The notes beneath the pieces are model-generated. The model was not told the DNA's origin. It saw only the letters and a program-made list of their open reading frames with translations, and ran no database searches. From assembly GCA_910584935.1 (NCBI GenBank), contig CAJUDU010000045.1:1-19272 (forward strand): a stretch of 19,272 bases of DNA. The letters are read 5' to 3'. Source of the stretch: an uncultured Butyricicoccus sp. (GTDB lineage Bacteria > Bacillota > Clostridia > Oscillospirales > Butyricicoccaceae). Shown here piece by piece: positions 1 through 7,446 of this stretch. Position 1 is the first letter of the stretch. Every line of letters starts with the position of its first letter. A program made the position numbers and the translations under genes.

Positions 1-77
1 TCCATTCTGTTTTTTCTCTTTTACCCCCTTGATTTTTGATAGTTGGTCTTTCTAAAATCTTTGTCGATAAAGTGCTG

Positions 78-105
78 ATTGTAGTATATCATGTAAAGTT
101 CACAA
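78..105 (-). promoter_or_regulatory. possible promoter for a gene beyond the left edge
   Basis: On the minus strand TTGTGA (105-100) and TACAAT (83-78) are separated by 16 bp, a plausible sigma-A arrangement reading toward the left edge. The surrounding 1-160 bp is AT-rich and contains no convincing coding sequence. An ATG at 5-3 could begin a leftward gene, but the nearest purine-rich stretch lies too far away to be its ribosome binding site. The call rests on sequence resemblance alone. Confidence 0.3.
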
Positions 106-160
106 AACGCAAGGACATTCTCCACTTTACCCAGCAGATGTAACATAGCTGTCGGGCAAC

Positions 161-197
161 AAAAAAGAGGGAAGCAGTTCAAGCTGTTCCCCCTTTG
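161..197 (-). terminator. intrinsic terminator of the hprK-PHP-ROK operon
   Basis: On the minus strand, about 20 bases after the ROK kinase stop codon, a GGGGGAACAG arm and a CTGCTTCCCTC arm form an imperfect hairpin with a short loop, followed by TTTTTT (166-161). Its position and shape fit a rho-independent terminator closing the leftward operon. Confidence 0.8.
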
Positions 198-215
198 TCC
201 GGCTGATAAACCTTG

Positions 216-1148
216 TTACAGCATTGCAGCGCCAACCAGCCCAGCGTCATTGCCAAGCATGGCTTGTACAATTTCTGTGCTTTTCCGTGCGCCCTTGAAA
301 CTTTCCTTTGCAACGATTTCACGCAGCGGCTGGAGCAGTTTTTCCCCATAGCCAGCAACGCCGCCCCCAATAATCATTTTTTCTGGTTGTAGAATATTAA
401 CAATACTAGCAAGCCCGCTGCCAAGGTACATACAATAATCATCAAACACCTGGGATGCAATCTTATCCCCCGCATCCCGTGCGTCACAGACCATTTTCGC
501 GGTCAGCTTGCCGCCATTTGCCGCCATTTTATCTCGCATAAGGCTTTCGCCGCCTTGTTCGAGTGCCATTGTCGCAAGGCGTATCATGCCGGTTGCGGAG
601 GCATACGCTTCTAAACAGCCTTTGCGTCCACAGTTGCAGGGCAGCCCGCCGACTTGTACAACGATATGCCCGATTTCCCCAGCAATATCATTAAAGCCGC
701 TGTACAGCTTGCCGCCGACCACAATGCCACCGCCTACACCAGTGCCCAGCGTCACCATGACTGCATGGGTGCTACCCTGCCCAGCCCCGGCGATAACCTC
801 GCCAAGCGCCGCACAGTTTGCGTCATTATCCATCTTGACTGGACATGAAAATTCCGGCTGGAACGCCTGCGCAAAACAAACATGATCCATGCCAAGGTTT
901 GTGCCAAAAAGCAGTGTTGCAGTTTCTTTTTCAAAAGAACCCGGTACACCAATCCCGATTTGGGTCACTTGATCAGGCGGGATATCATGCACCCGGCAAA
1001 GTCCAAGTGCAAGCTGTTTCATATCTGCTTTCATCTGCACCGGGTCACCAGTGCGGGTTGGCAGGCTATCTTTGCCCAGCAGCCCCCCTGTTTCATCACA
1101 TAGGCAGACTACTGTATTGGTTCCGCCTAAATCAATGCCAATTCTCAT
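216..1148 (-). CDS. ROK-family sugar kinase, probably glucokinase
   Basis: This 310-residue cytoplasmic kinase very likely phosphorylates glucose or a related hexose using ATP. The N-terminal phosphate-binding motif GIDLGGTN is at residues 4-11. The catalytic Asp lies in DNDAN (about D109), and GTGVGGG is at 135-141. The ROK zinc site is formed by H161 in GEIGH and the cysteines of CNCGRKGC (171-178). The length fits the family. I chose the ATG at 1148, four bases after the stop of the PHP gene, with an AAGGGG stretch upstream; an in-frame TTG at 1172 would add eight residues lying inside the PHP gene. It is the last gene of an operon begun by hprK, a sensible setting for sugar catabolism. 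ROK members also include N-acetylmannosamine and fructose kinases and repressors. There is no N-terminal DNA-binding domain, so it is a kinase, but the exact sugar is inferred. Confidence 0.9.
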   Translation of the reverse strand: MRIGIDLGGTNTVVCLCDETGGLLGKDSLPTRTGDPVQMKADMKQLALGLCRVHDIPPDQVTQIGIGVPGSFEKETATLLFGTNLGMDHVCFAQAFQPEFSCPVKMDNDANCAALGEVIAGAGQGSTHAVMVTLGTGVGGGIVVGGKLYSGFNDIAGEIGHIVVQVGGLPCNCGRKGCLEAYASATGMIRLATMALEQGGESLMRDKMAANGGKLTAKMVCDARDAGDKIASQVFDDYCMYLGSGLASIVNILQPEKMIIGGGVAGYGEKLLQPLREIVAKESFKGARKSTEIVQAMLGNDAGLVGAAML

Positions 1149-1152
1149 AAAG

Positions 1153-1899
1153 TCAAACAACCCCTTCTTCAAACGTATTGATATCCAGCCCGCGTATCTG
1201 CCGGAAATAATCAGCCAGCCTATCCCAACTGCTATTGATCACCAGTTCCTCTGGAAAACCGATTTCCTCCAGCATTTGGATGGCATTGCCGACTTTGCCG
1301 ACCATATGGGCAATGTGTGCATCACTTGTCACCATCACGGGCACTTGATATTTCATACATAGTTTTGCAATACTAGAACAATTACCATGACTGCCGCGGC
1401 GAATTGCAAGGGAATTATTATTGATTTCCACAATCTTGCCGCACGCATTGCATTGGGAAATAATATGCTCCTGATCAAACGCAAAATCCTCTGTTCCCAA
1501 ATGCCCAAATGTCGTAACATATGGGTTATGCAGGATGTTTTCCAGCGCCAGGGTATGCACCTCCCGGCTGGCAGGCGGGAAGCATGGCGGATGGAAAGAG
1601 GCAATCACATAATCCAGGTTTTTCATATATTTTAGTTCAATCGCATCCACGCCGCCTGCTGGCGGCAGGATATTGAGTTCTACGCCACGCAGCACAGCAA
1701 TGCCATCCATTTTGCGCGGCACAATATTCAGGTTGGCAAAATGCCATTGGTGCGCGCCATCTTCCATGGCAGGAGCATGGTTTGTAATTGCAATCGCAGC
1801 AAGTCCTGCCTGCTTTGCGCCCTGCACCATCTCTGCCAGCGAGCTATGTGCATGGGCGGATACATTGGTATGCGTGTGCATATCCGCAATGATTTGCAT
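1153..1899 (-). CDS. PHP-domain metal-dependent phosphatase (YcdX-like)
   Basis: The 248-residue product has the PHP (polymerase and histidinol phosphatase) fold of the small YcdX-type phosphoesterases. Probable metal ligands can be read in order: HTH (H8, H10), H41 in TNHAP, E74 in RGVE, H103 in SFH, H133 in GHLG, and D193/H195 in SDAH. The pattern fits the trinuclear active site known for this family, where the enzymes are general phosphatases whose natural substrate is unknown. There is no signal peptide. The ATG at 1899 is preceded by GGAGGGAG, which begins directly after the hprK stop codon with a 12-bp gap, so the gene is coupled to hprK. In many Clostridia a PHP gene also follows hprK, which suggests a link to phosphate or carbon control, but that role is inference. 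Confidence 0.85.
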   Translation of the reverse strand: MQIIADMHTHTNVSAHAHSSLAEMVQGAKQAGLAAIAITNHAPAMEDGAHQWHFANLNIVPRKMDGIAVLRGVELNILPPAGGVDAIELKYMKNLDYVIASFHPPCFPPASREVHTLALENILHNPYVTTFGHLGTEDFAFDQEHIISQCNACGKIVEINNNSLAIRRGSHGNCSSIAKLCMKYQVPVMVTSDAHIAHMVGKVGNAIQMLEEIGFPEELVINSSWDRLADYFRQIRGLDINTFEEGVV

Positions 1900-1911
1900 A
1901 TTCTCCCTCCA

Positions 1912-2844
1912 TCAGGTACCAAAGGAACGCAGCATACGCTCTTGCAGTTCCTTTGCGGCATTGTAGCCCATTTTCTTATAACGGTTGTTCATGGCAGCAA
2001 CCTCAATAATAACAGCCAGGTTACGCCCAGGCTTTACAGGGATGGTCAGCGAAGGCACACGGATATCCAAAATGCTGGTGGTCTGTCCATCCAGCCCAAG
2101 GCGGTCATATTGCTTACCATCCTCCCAATTTTCCAGGTTAATGACCATTTCTATTTTTTCTGTTAGTTTGACCGAACCGACACCAAAAATACGCCGCACA
2201 TCGACAATACCAATGCCGCGCAGTTCGATAAAATAACGGATAACATCTGGCGAGGTACCAACCAGCGTTTTATCGGATACCCGCTTAATTTCCACCGCAT
2301 CATCTGCAATCAGGCGGTGCCCACGCTTGACAAGCTCAATCGCGGTTTCAGATTTGCCGACGCCTGAATCGCCCAACAGCAACACACCTTCACCATAAAT
2401 TTCAATCAGCACGCCATGCAGCGTAATGCGCGGCGCAAGTGAAACCTTCAGCGATGCTACAATCGCATTGATAATGGTGGAAGTAAATTCATTGGTACGC
2501 AAAATCGGAACATTGTATTTTTTTGCGGATTCCAAACATTCTGGGAAAATATCGATATTGCGGGATACAATCATTGCTGGGATGCCGCTGGAAAACAGGC
2601 GGTCAAAAATTTCCGTGCGTTCTTCTGGTTCAAAGCTTTCGACATAAGTGGTTTCCACTTTACCCATCACTTGCAGGCGGTTGGGGTCAAAGAAATCAAA
2701 AAAGCCCGCAAGCTGCAAACCGGGGCGGCTGACATCATCTTTTGTGATTTCTATTTTTTCAAACCCTTCCGGGCCATGGATAACTTCAAAGTTAAATTCC
2801 TGGATTAAATCACCCAAGCATACGCCATATTCTTTTAGCTGCAT
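1912..2844 (-). CDS. hprK: HPr kinase/phosphorylase
   Basis: This enzyme phosphorylates HPr of the phosphotransferase system on its regulatory serine and removes the phosphate by phosphorolysis, controlling CcpA-dependent catabolite repression in Gram-positive bacteria. The 310-residue length is typical. The N-terminal domain occupies about residues 1-130. The catalytic domain has a Walker A motif GDSGVGKS at 158-165, the His-Gly pair at 143-144, ELRGIGIVDV around 208-217, and the KPGRN segment at 271-275 of the family signature. I chose the ATG at 2844 because AGGAGG lies 11 bases upstream; a longer open frame exists but would add 24 residues without a ribosome binding site. It heads the operon containing the PHP phosphatase and ROK kinase and has a near-consensus promoter immediately upstream. 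Confidence 0.97.
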   Translation of the reverse strand: MQLKEYGVCLGDLIQEFNFEVIHGPEGFEKIEITKDDVSRPGLQLAGFFDFFDPNRLQVMGKVETTYVESFEPEERTEIFDRLFSSGIPAMIVSRNIDIFPECLESAKKYNVPILRTNEFTSTIINAIVASLKVSLAPRITLHGVLIEIYGEGVLLLGDSGVGKSETAIELVKRGHRLIADDAVEIKRVSDKTLVGTSPDVIRYFIELRGIGIVDVRRIFGVGSVKLTEKIEMVINLENWEDGKQYDRLGLDGQTTSILDIRVPSLTIPVKPGRNLAVIIEVAAMNNRYKKMGYNAAKELQERMLRSFGT

Positions 2845-2887
2845 AATATGATTCGCCTCCTGTGTTTTGGGGGATTGATATGTGGCT

Positions 2888-2916
2888 ATTATAACGGATT
2901 TTTCCGTTTTTTTCAA
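2888..2916 (-). promoter_or_regulatory. sigma-A promoter of hprK operon
   Basis: On the minus strand TTGAAA (2916-2911) and a perfect TATAAT (2893-2888) are separated by exactly 17 bp, placing the transcript start near 2880, about 36 bases ahead of the hprK ATG. A small inverted repeat, AACGGA-TTTT-TCCGTT (2893-2908), fills the spacer and could be a repressor site overlapping the promoter. Confidence 0.8.
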
Positions 2917-2930
2917 CGCTTATCCGTGCA

Positions 2931-2961
2931 TTCCGGCATATTTTTTTGCGTTATGCCGGAA
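2931..2961. repeat. perfect 10-bp inverted repeat between hprK and rpmB
   Basis: TTCCGGCATA (2931-2940) and TATGCCGGAA (2952-2961) are perfect inverted copies around an 11-base loop. No run of T follows on either strand, so it is not an ordinary terminator. It lies just upstream of the hprK -35 box, where a regulator would be expected to bind. Its function is unknown. Confidence 0.7.
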
Positions 2962-2983
2962 AAAGGCGGTTTTTTCTGCCGGT

Positions 2984-3005
2984 TAAATGGGATATATCCC
3001 ATTTA
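2984..3005. promoter_or_regulatory. 22-bp perfect palindrome, candidate operator
   Basis: The 20-bp core AAATGGGATATATCCCATTT (2985-3004) is a perfect palindrome, extended by one more matching base on each side. It sits in the 278-bp divergent region between hprK and rpmB, about 45 bp upstream of the proposed rpmB -35 box. Its size and dyad symmetry suit a dimeric repressor or activator. I do not recognise it as the site of a named regulator. Confidence 0.55.
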
Positions 3006-3049
3006 TTTTCTCATTTTACCGCCAGGACATATTTTTTTTGCAAACTGGC

Positions 3050-3078
3050 TTGCTTTTTTCGGGAGTTTATGATAAGAT
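3050..3078 (+). promoter_or_regulatory. probable promoter of rpmB
   Basis: TTGCTT (3050-3055) and TAAGAT (3073-3078) are 17 bp apart, and a TG dinucleotide one base before the -10 gives an extended -10 element. The predicted start near 3086 leaves a short leader ending in the AAGGAGGTG ribosome binding site. Confidence 0.55.
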
Positions 3079-3122
3079 ATTATCCGTTACCCAATGCCTT
3101 GTAGATAAGGAGGTGCAGGAAA

Positions 3123-3311
3123 ATGGCAAAGTGCGATATTTGCGGTAAGGGTGTGACTTTTGGGATTAAGGTTTCCCACTCCCACAGGCGTTCCAACCGG
3201 ACTTGGAAACCCAATGTCCGCCGTGTAAAGGCGCTCGTCGACGGTACCCCCCGCCATGTCAACGTATGTACTCGTTGCCTCCGCTCCGGCAAGGTTACCC
3301 GTGCTATCTAA
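3123..3311 (+). CDS. rpmB: 50S ribosomal protein L28
   Basis: The 62-residue basic protein is a component of the large ribosomal subunit. It begins MAKCDICGKG and carries the paired Cys-X2-Cys motifs of the zinc-binding form of L28: C4/C7 near the start and the pair in VCTRC near residue 50. The conserved block SHSHRRSNRTWKPNV is complete. A strong AAGGAGGTG ribosome binding site precedes the ATG. It is transcribed alone, divergent from hprK and convergent with rex. Its last 46 bases and terminator are duplicated downstream. Confidence 0.98.
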   Translation: MAKCDICGKGVTFGIKVSHSHRRSNRTWKPNVRRVKALVDGTPRHVNVCTRCLRSGKVTRAI

Positions 3312-3352
3312 TCGCTTTGACGTGATAAAACCGCTCTTTGGAGCGGTTTTTT
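3266..3352 (+). repeat. 87-bp direct repeat, copy 1 (rpmB tail plus terminator)
   Basis: This stretch covers the last 46 bases of rpmB and its terminator. It is repeated base for base at 3396-3482, an offset of 130 bp with 43 bp between copies. Single mismatches at both borders (3265/3395 and 3353/3483) set the ends of the exact repeat. Confidence 0.97.
3327..3352 (+). terminator. rpmB terminator, first copy
   Basis: AAAACCGCTC, a TTTG loop and GAGCGGTTTT form a 10-bp stem running into a T run, 15 bases after the rpmB stop codon. This is a typical rho-independent terminator; the A-rich 5' side would also let it work in the reverse direction. Confidence 0.92.
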
Positions 3353-3395
3353 GCTACCACTTTGTAGCCTCCACCAAAGCCGCCCCTTAATCACC

Positions 3396-3441
3396 ATGTA
3401 CTCGTTGCCTCCGCTCCGGCAAGGTTACCCGTGCTATCTAA
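3396..3441 (+). pseudogene. duplicated 3' fragment of rpmB
   Basis: This is the 46-base 3' end of rpmB repeated exactly, encoding only the last 15 or so residues up to the stop codon. It has no promoter, ribosome binding site or upstream coding sequence of its own. It is a by-product of the local duplication that also copied the terminator. Confidence 0.9.
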
Positions 3442-3482
3442 TCGCTTTGACGTGATAAAACCGCTCTTTGGAGCGGTTTTTT
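3396..3482 (+). repeat. 87-bp direct repeat, copy 2
   Basis: Identical to 3266-3352. A short related block, CCCCTTAATCACCATG just before this copy (3383-3398) and CCCCTTTATCACCATG after it (3487-3502), suggests that the original duplicated unit was about 130 bp and that the second unit was later trimmed. Confidence 0.95.
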
Positions 3483-3483
3483 T
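3457..3483 (+). terminator. rpmB terminator, second copy
   Basis: The same 10-bp stem as the first terminator, followed by a slightly longer T run. It acts as a back-up terminator in the convergent gap between rpmB and rex. Confidence 0.85.
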
Positions 3484-3524
3484 ACTGCCCCTTTATCACC
3501 ATGCTTTGCTCGGAAATAAGATAT

Positions 3525-3560
3525 GCGGTACAGGATGCTTTTATCTCCTGTACCGCTTTT
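3525..3560. terminator. terminator between convergent rpmB and rex
   Basis: GCGGTACAGGA (3525-3535) pairs perfectly with TCCTGTACCGC (3546-3556) around a 10-base loop. TTTT follows on the plus strand; on the minus strand the rex transcript would see the stem followed by a weaker AT-rich tract. It probably ends rex transcription and blocks read-through from rpmB. Confidence 0.7.
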
Positions 3561-3563
3561 CAT

Positions 3564-4220
3564 TTATTTCGATGAGGATGGATTTTCCTCATATGCATCT
3601 ACTGCATAGCAAAGGGTCATTAAACTGTCGGAAAAATGTACATTTTCTACTGGTACATTCAGCCCTTCCAAATGCAAATCTTCACCTGTGAAATTCCAGA
3701 TGCCGCGGATGCCATGCTCGACAAGTTCCCGCGCCATTTCAGGCGCAATACCATGCGGCACGGTTAAAACCGCAATATCCGGCTGGTGCTGGTCGACATA
3801 ATCATAAAGCTCTGCCACATCCCGGATATTGGCGGCGCCAAAGCCCATACCAACAACAGTTTTATCCACGTCAAACGCACAGATTAGTTCAAACCCACTC
3901 GCTTTAAAATCAAAATTTTTCAGCAAAGCACGCCCGATGTTACCAACACCTACGATAATTGCCTTGCGCCTGCGGTGGATGCCTAAAATTTCTGAAAGTC
4001 CCTCGCATAACTTTTCCACATTGTAGCCATAACCCTGCTGCCCGAAACCGCCAAAACAGTTAAAATCCTGGCGGATTTGGGATGCCGTTAGCCCCATAGA
4101 TTCTGCCAGCGCACGCGAGGAAATACGCTGCACGCCATTCGCCCGGAGGGTGGAAACATAGCGGTAATAGCGGGGAATACGGCGGATGACCGCACGTGAC
4201 ACGTCCTGTTTCTTCTCCAA
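3564..4220 (-). CDS. rex: redox-sensing transcriptional repressor Rex
   Basis: Rex binds DNA when NAD+ is high and is released by NADH, controlling fermentation and respiration genes. The product has an N-terminal winged-helix domain (about residues 1-80) with the family sequence VIRRIPRYYRY, LTASQIRQDFNCFG and the glycine-rich QQGYGYNV. A Rossmann domain with GVGNIG (91-96) follows, then a C-terminal helix that would swap between subunits. I favour the TTG at 4220, seven bases after GGGAGG, giving 218 residues and an N-terminus like other clostridial Rex proteins; an upstream TTG at 4235 would place the ribosome binding site inside the gene. It lies 21 bases after icd and is cotranscribed with it, which suggests co-regulation and possible autorepression. 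Confidence 0.95.
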   Translation of the reverse strand: MEKKQDVSRAVIRRIPRYYRYVSTLRANGVQRISSRALAESMGLTASQIRQDFNCFGGFGQQGYGYNVEKLCEGLSEILGIHRRRKAIIVGVGNIGRALLKNFDFKASGFELICAFDVDKTVVGMGFGAANIRDVAELYDYVDQHQPDIAVLTVPHGIAPEMARELVEHGIRGIWNFTGEDLHLEGLNVPVENVHFSDSLMTLCYAVDAYEENPSSSK

Positions 4221-4241
4221 AGCGATGCCTCCCAATAATCC

Positions 4242-5399
4242 TTACAGTGAAGCGATGGTTTCCAGCACATAATCGGTGAACTGCTGGGCAGTTGCACCGG
4301 TATCCCTGCCGGTAATCACATACTTCTTGTTTTCATACATACAAATATCCAGTGCGCGATCCAGCTTGTTTGCCAGCTCTACTTCGCCGATGTGCTCCAG
4401 CAGCATCACAGCAGCACGCAGCACAGATGATGGGTCAGCATATTGCGCACGTCCTTCCTTGACCATGCGTGGCGCAGAACCATGAATGGCTTCAAACATA
4501 GCGTACCGTTTGCCAATGTTCGCCGAACCTGCTGTGCCAACACCGCCTTGGATTTCTGCCGCTTCATCGGTGATAATATCACCATAAAGGTTTGGCAGTA
4601 CCACAACCTTGAAATCACGGCGGCGTTTATCATCCAGCAGTTTCGCGGTCATAATATCAATATACCAGTCATCAAACACAACCTCCGGATATTCTGCCGC
4701 TATTTTTTGGCAGCAATCTAAGAATTTACCGTCAGTTGTCTTGATGATATTTGCCTTGGTAACACAGGAAACACGATTCTTGCCGGTTTTACGGGCATAT
4801 TCAAATGCCAGCCGTGCAATGCGTTCGCAACCCTGTGATGTGGCAATGGTAAAATCCACAAACAAATCATCATCAATTTGCACACCCTGTGAGCCAACGG
4901 CATAACCGCCTTCGGTATTTTCACGGTAGAATGTCCAGTCAATGCCAAGCTCCGGCACTTTGACCGGGCGCACATTGGCAAACAGGTCTAATGCTTTACG
5001 CATTGCGACATTTGCGCTTTCTACATTGGGCCATGGGTCGCCTTTGCGTGGGGTGGTGGTCGGCCCTTTCAAAATGACATGGCATTGTTTCAGTTCATCC
5101 ATCACGTCAGGCGGGATGGCACAGCCAAGCTCTGCACGGCGTTCAATGGTCAGTCCGTCAATGGTGCGGAATTCAACCTTGCCTGCTTTCACTTTGTCTG
5201 CCAGCAGCACTTCCAGCGCATGACGCGCCATGCCAGTAATCATCGGCCCGATGCCGTCGCCGCCACATACGCCGATGATGATTTTATCCAGCTTTGCATA
5301 ATCAATAAAATCACCCTGCGCCTTCATCTCTTTGATGCGGGCAAGCTGGCTTTCTATCACTTTTTCATATTGGGCAATTGCCTTTTCTGATAATGGCAT
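4242..5399 (-). CDS. icd: isocitrate dehydrogenase (isocitrate/isopropylmalate dehydrogenase family)
   Basis: The 385-residue enzyme should oxidise isocitrate to 2-oxoglutarate, probably with NAD+. Family landmarks are GGDGIGP (46-52), the substrate-binding S128 and N130 in VESANVAMRK, the arginines of this segment and ANVRP (141-145), YRENTEG (158-164), a catalytic Lys in VTKANI (about 215), the metal-binding aspartates of NLYGDIITDEAA (270-281) and EAIHGSAP (303-310). The REN-T-EG loop and overall size favour the NAD+-dependent type over the E. coli-type NADP+ enzyme, but cofactor choice is inferred. Isopropylmalate or homoisocitrate dehydrogenase is the alternative; the aconitase gene directly upstream argues for isocitrate. 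The ATG has GGAGGA upstream. It is followed closely by rex and has its own promoter. Confidence 0.9.
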   Translation of the reverse strand: MPLSEKAIAQYEKVIESQLARIKEMKAQGDFIDYAKLDKIIIGVCGGDGIGPMITGMARHALEVLLADKVKAGKVEFRTIDGLTIERRAELGCAIPPDVMDELKQCHVILKGPTTTPRKGDPWPNVESANVAMRKALDLFANVRPVKVPELGIDWTFYRENTEGGYAVGSQGVQIDDDLFVDFTIATSQGCERIARLAFEYARKTGKNRVSCVTKANIIKTTDGKFLDCCQKIAAEYPEVVFDDWYIDIMTAKLLDDKRRRDFKVVVLPNLYGDIITDEAAEIQGGVGTAGSANIGKRYAMFEAIHGSAPRMVKEGRAQYADPSSVLRAAVMLLEHIGEVELANKLDRALDICMYENKKYVITGRDTGATAQQFTDYVLETIASL

Positions 5400-5429
5400 T
5401 TTCAGGTGTCCTCCAATTACTTCGATATT

Positions 5430-5458
5430 ATTTTAACAATTCTCCAGGGGTTTGTCAA
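5430..5458 (-). promoter_or_regulatory. consensus promoter of icd-rex with Rex-like half sites
   Basis: On the minus strand a perfect -35 TTGACA (5458-5453) and a -10 TAAAAT (5435-5430) are 17 bp apart, giving a start near 5424, roughly 25 bases before the icd ATG. TTGTTGA (5461-5455) overlaps the -35 and TTGTTAA (5439-5433) overlaps the -10. Both resemble half of the known Rex operator (TTGTTAA-N4-TTAACAA) and are 22 bp apart, about two helical turns. The partner half-sites are poor, so Rex control is only a suggestion. Confidence 0.7.
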
Positions 5459-5507
5459 CAAAAGCGCTGTATGTCTTGTTGGCTCGCCCCCGAAAAGAAT
5501 CTATTTT

Positions 5508-7430
5508 TTACTTTGCTGTCTGTTTTGCATAGTTCAGCGTGCCGCCTGCCAGCAGCGCACTGCGCTGGCGTTCAGATACTTCACAATCTGCCTTAAAGGT
5601 ATAACCATTCACAGTAACTGTAACCTGGCTGCCCGCACGGATTTCGTCCGCAATATGCGGCAGTTGAATGCTGTCATTCAGGCTGACTTTATCATAATCC
5701 GCTGGGTCAGCAAAGGTCAGTGGCAGGATGCCGGAATTGACCAGATTCGCCTTGTGGATGCGTGCAAAAGATTTCGCCAGCACTGCACGAACGCCTAAAT
5801 ACAGCGGGACAAGCGCGGCGTGTTCACGGGAAGAACCCTGCCCATAGTTTGCACCGCCAATGATGATACCGCCGCCCATTTCCTGGCAACGTGCCGGGAA
5901 TTTGGGGTCAACATTGATAAAGCAGTAATTTGCATAATAGGGGATATTGCTGCGGTATGGCAGCAGTTTTGCCCCGGCAGGCAGGATATGGTCAGTGGTG
6001 ATGTTATCTTCAGTTTTCAGCACGATTTTACCGGAATAGCTGGCTTCTAATGCCGCGCCAAGCGGGAACGGCTTGATATTTGGCCCGCAGCGCACTTCCA
6101 CAGAAGCTGGGTCTTCTGCTGGTTTGACAATCAGGTTGTCATTGATGTCAAAATGCTCCGGCATTTCAATGACAGGCGCTTCACCCAAAGTACGTGGGTC
6201 GGTCAGCACGCCTGTCAGCGCGGATGCAGCGGCAACTTCTGGGGATACTAAATAAATCTGTGCATCCTGGGTGCCGCTGCGCCCTTCAAAGTTACGGTTG
6301 AATGTGCGCAGAGATACACCAGCAGATTCCGGTGACTGTCCCATCCCAATGCAGGGGCCGCAAGCACATTCCAAAATCCGTGCGCCTGCTGCAATAATAT
6401 CTGAAAGCGCACCGTTTTTCGCCATCATATCAAATACCTGGCGTGAACCTGGGCTAATGGTCAGTGAAACATCTGGATGAACTGTTTTGCCCTTCAAAAT
6501 CGCGGCAACCTTCATCATATCATAATAAGATGAGTTGGTGCATGAACCAATGCAGCACTGGTTAACTGGGATTGCGCCGATTTCTGCCACCGGCTTTACA
6601 TTATCTGGCATATGCGGCATGGCTGCCAGCGGCGCCAATGTATTCAAGTCAACCGTATATTCTTCATCATAGTGGGCATCTGGGTCAGAAGACAATGGAA
6701 TATAAACATCCCCGCGCCCTTGTGCTTCCAAAAATGCCTTGGTTACTTCATCAGATGGGAATACTGAGGTGGTTGCGCCAAGTTCCGCGCCCATATTGGT
6801 GATGGTTGCACGTTCGGGCACAGATAATGTAGCAACGCCTTCCCCGGCATATTCTACAATTTTGCCAACGCCGCCTTTTACGGTCATTTGGCGCAGCACA
6901 TCCAAAATAATATCCTTTGCTGCAACCCATGGCTGTAATTTGCCGGTCAGGTTGACCCGTACCATTTTGGGCATTGGGATATAATAAGCGCCGCCGCCCA
7001 TAGCAACCGCAACATCCAAACCGCCTGCGCCAAATGCCAGCATGCCAATGCCGCCGCCTGTGGGCGTGTGGCTGTCTGATCCAATTAGGGTTTTACCTGG
7101 TGCGCCAAAGCGCTCCAAATGCACCTGATGGCAAATACCATTACCCGCCTTGGAATAATAAATCCCATGCTTTTTGGCAACAGTGCCAATATATTTGTGG
7201 TCATCCGCATTTTCAAAGCCGGACTGCAAGGTGTTATGATCAATGTAAGCAACCGAACGTTCGGTTTTTACCTGGTCAACCCCCATGGCTTCAAATTGCA
7301 GGTATGCCATGGTGCCGGTTGCATCCTGCGTCAGAGTCTGGTCAATTTTTAACCCAATCTCTGCACCTTTTTCCATTTTCCCATCAACCAGATGGGCTTT
7401 CAGAATTTTTTCTGCAATTGTCATTCCCAT
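5508..7430 (-). CDS. acn: aconitate hydratase
   Basis: Aconitase interconverts citrate and isocitrate through a [4Fe-4S] cluster. The 640-residue protein has the mitochondrial-like compact layout. The three cluster cysteines are C297 in CIGSCTNS and C357/C360 in CACGPCIGMGQ. Substrate-site motifs include IDHNTLQ (63-69), GSDSHTPTGGGIGMLAFGAG (117-136), and, in the C-terminal swivel domain, TTDHILPAG and NYGQGSSREHAAL. The ATG at 7430 follows AGGAG at 12 bases; a second in-frame ATG two codons later is less well spaced. The downstream icd gene supplies the next step, so the pair forms the oxidative branch to 2-oxoglutarate and glutamate, as expected for an anaerobe with an incomplete cycle. 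Confidence 0.97.
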   Translation of the reverse strand: MGMTIAEKILKAHLVDGKMEKGAEIGLKIDQTLTQDATGTMAYLQFEAMGVDQVKTERSVAYIDHNTLQSGFENADDHKYIGTVAKKHGIYYSKAGNGICHQVHLERFGAPGKTLIGSDSHTPTGGGIGMLAFGAGGLDVAVAMGGGAYYIPMPKMVRVNLTGKLQPWVAAKDIILDVLRQMTVKGGVGKIVEYAGEGVATLSVPERATITNMGAELGATTSVFPSDEVTKAFLEAQGRGDVYIPLSSDPDAHYDEEYTVDLNTLAPLAAMPHMPDNVKPVAEIGAIPVNQCCIGSCTNSSYYDMMKVAAILKGKTVHPDVSLTISPGSRQVFDMMAKNGALSDIIAAGARILECACGPCIGMGQSPESAGVSLRTFNRNFEGRSGTQDAQIYLVSPEVAAASALTGVLTDPRTLGEAPVIEMPEHFDINDNLIVKPAEDPASVEVRCGPNIKPFPLGAALEASYSGKIVLKTEDNITTDHILPAGAKLLPYRSNIPYYANYCFINVDPKFPARCQEMGGGIIIGGANYGQGSSREHAALVPLYLGVRAVLAKSFARIHKANLVNSGILPLTFADPADYDKVSLNDSIQLPHIADEIRAGSQVTVTVNGYTFKADCEVSERQRSALLAGGTLNYAKQTAK

Positions 7431-7446
7431 TGTTTTGCATCGCTCC

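Noticed and set aside
3..5. ATG of a leftward gene at the window edge
   Set aside because: Only the first codon or so is visible and the nearest ribosome-binding-like sequence is about 18 bases away.
1149..1172. TTG start adding eight residues to the ROK kinase
   Set aside because: It sits inside the PHP gene, and the ATG at 1148 begins exactly at the conserved family N-terminus.
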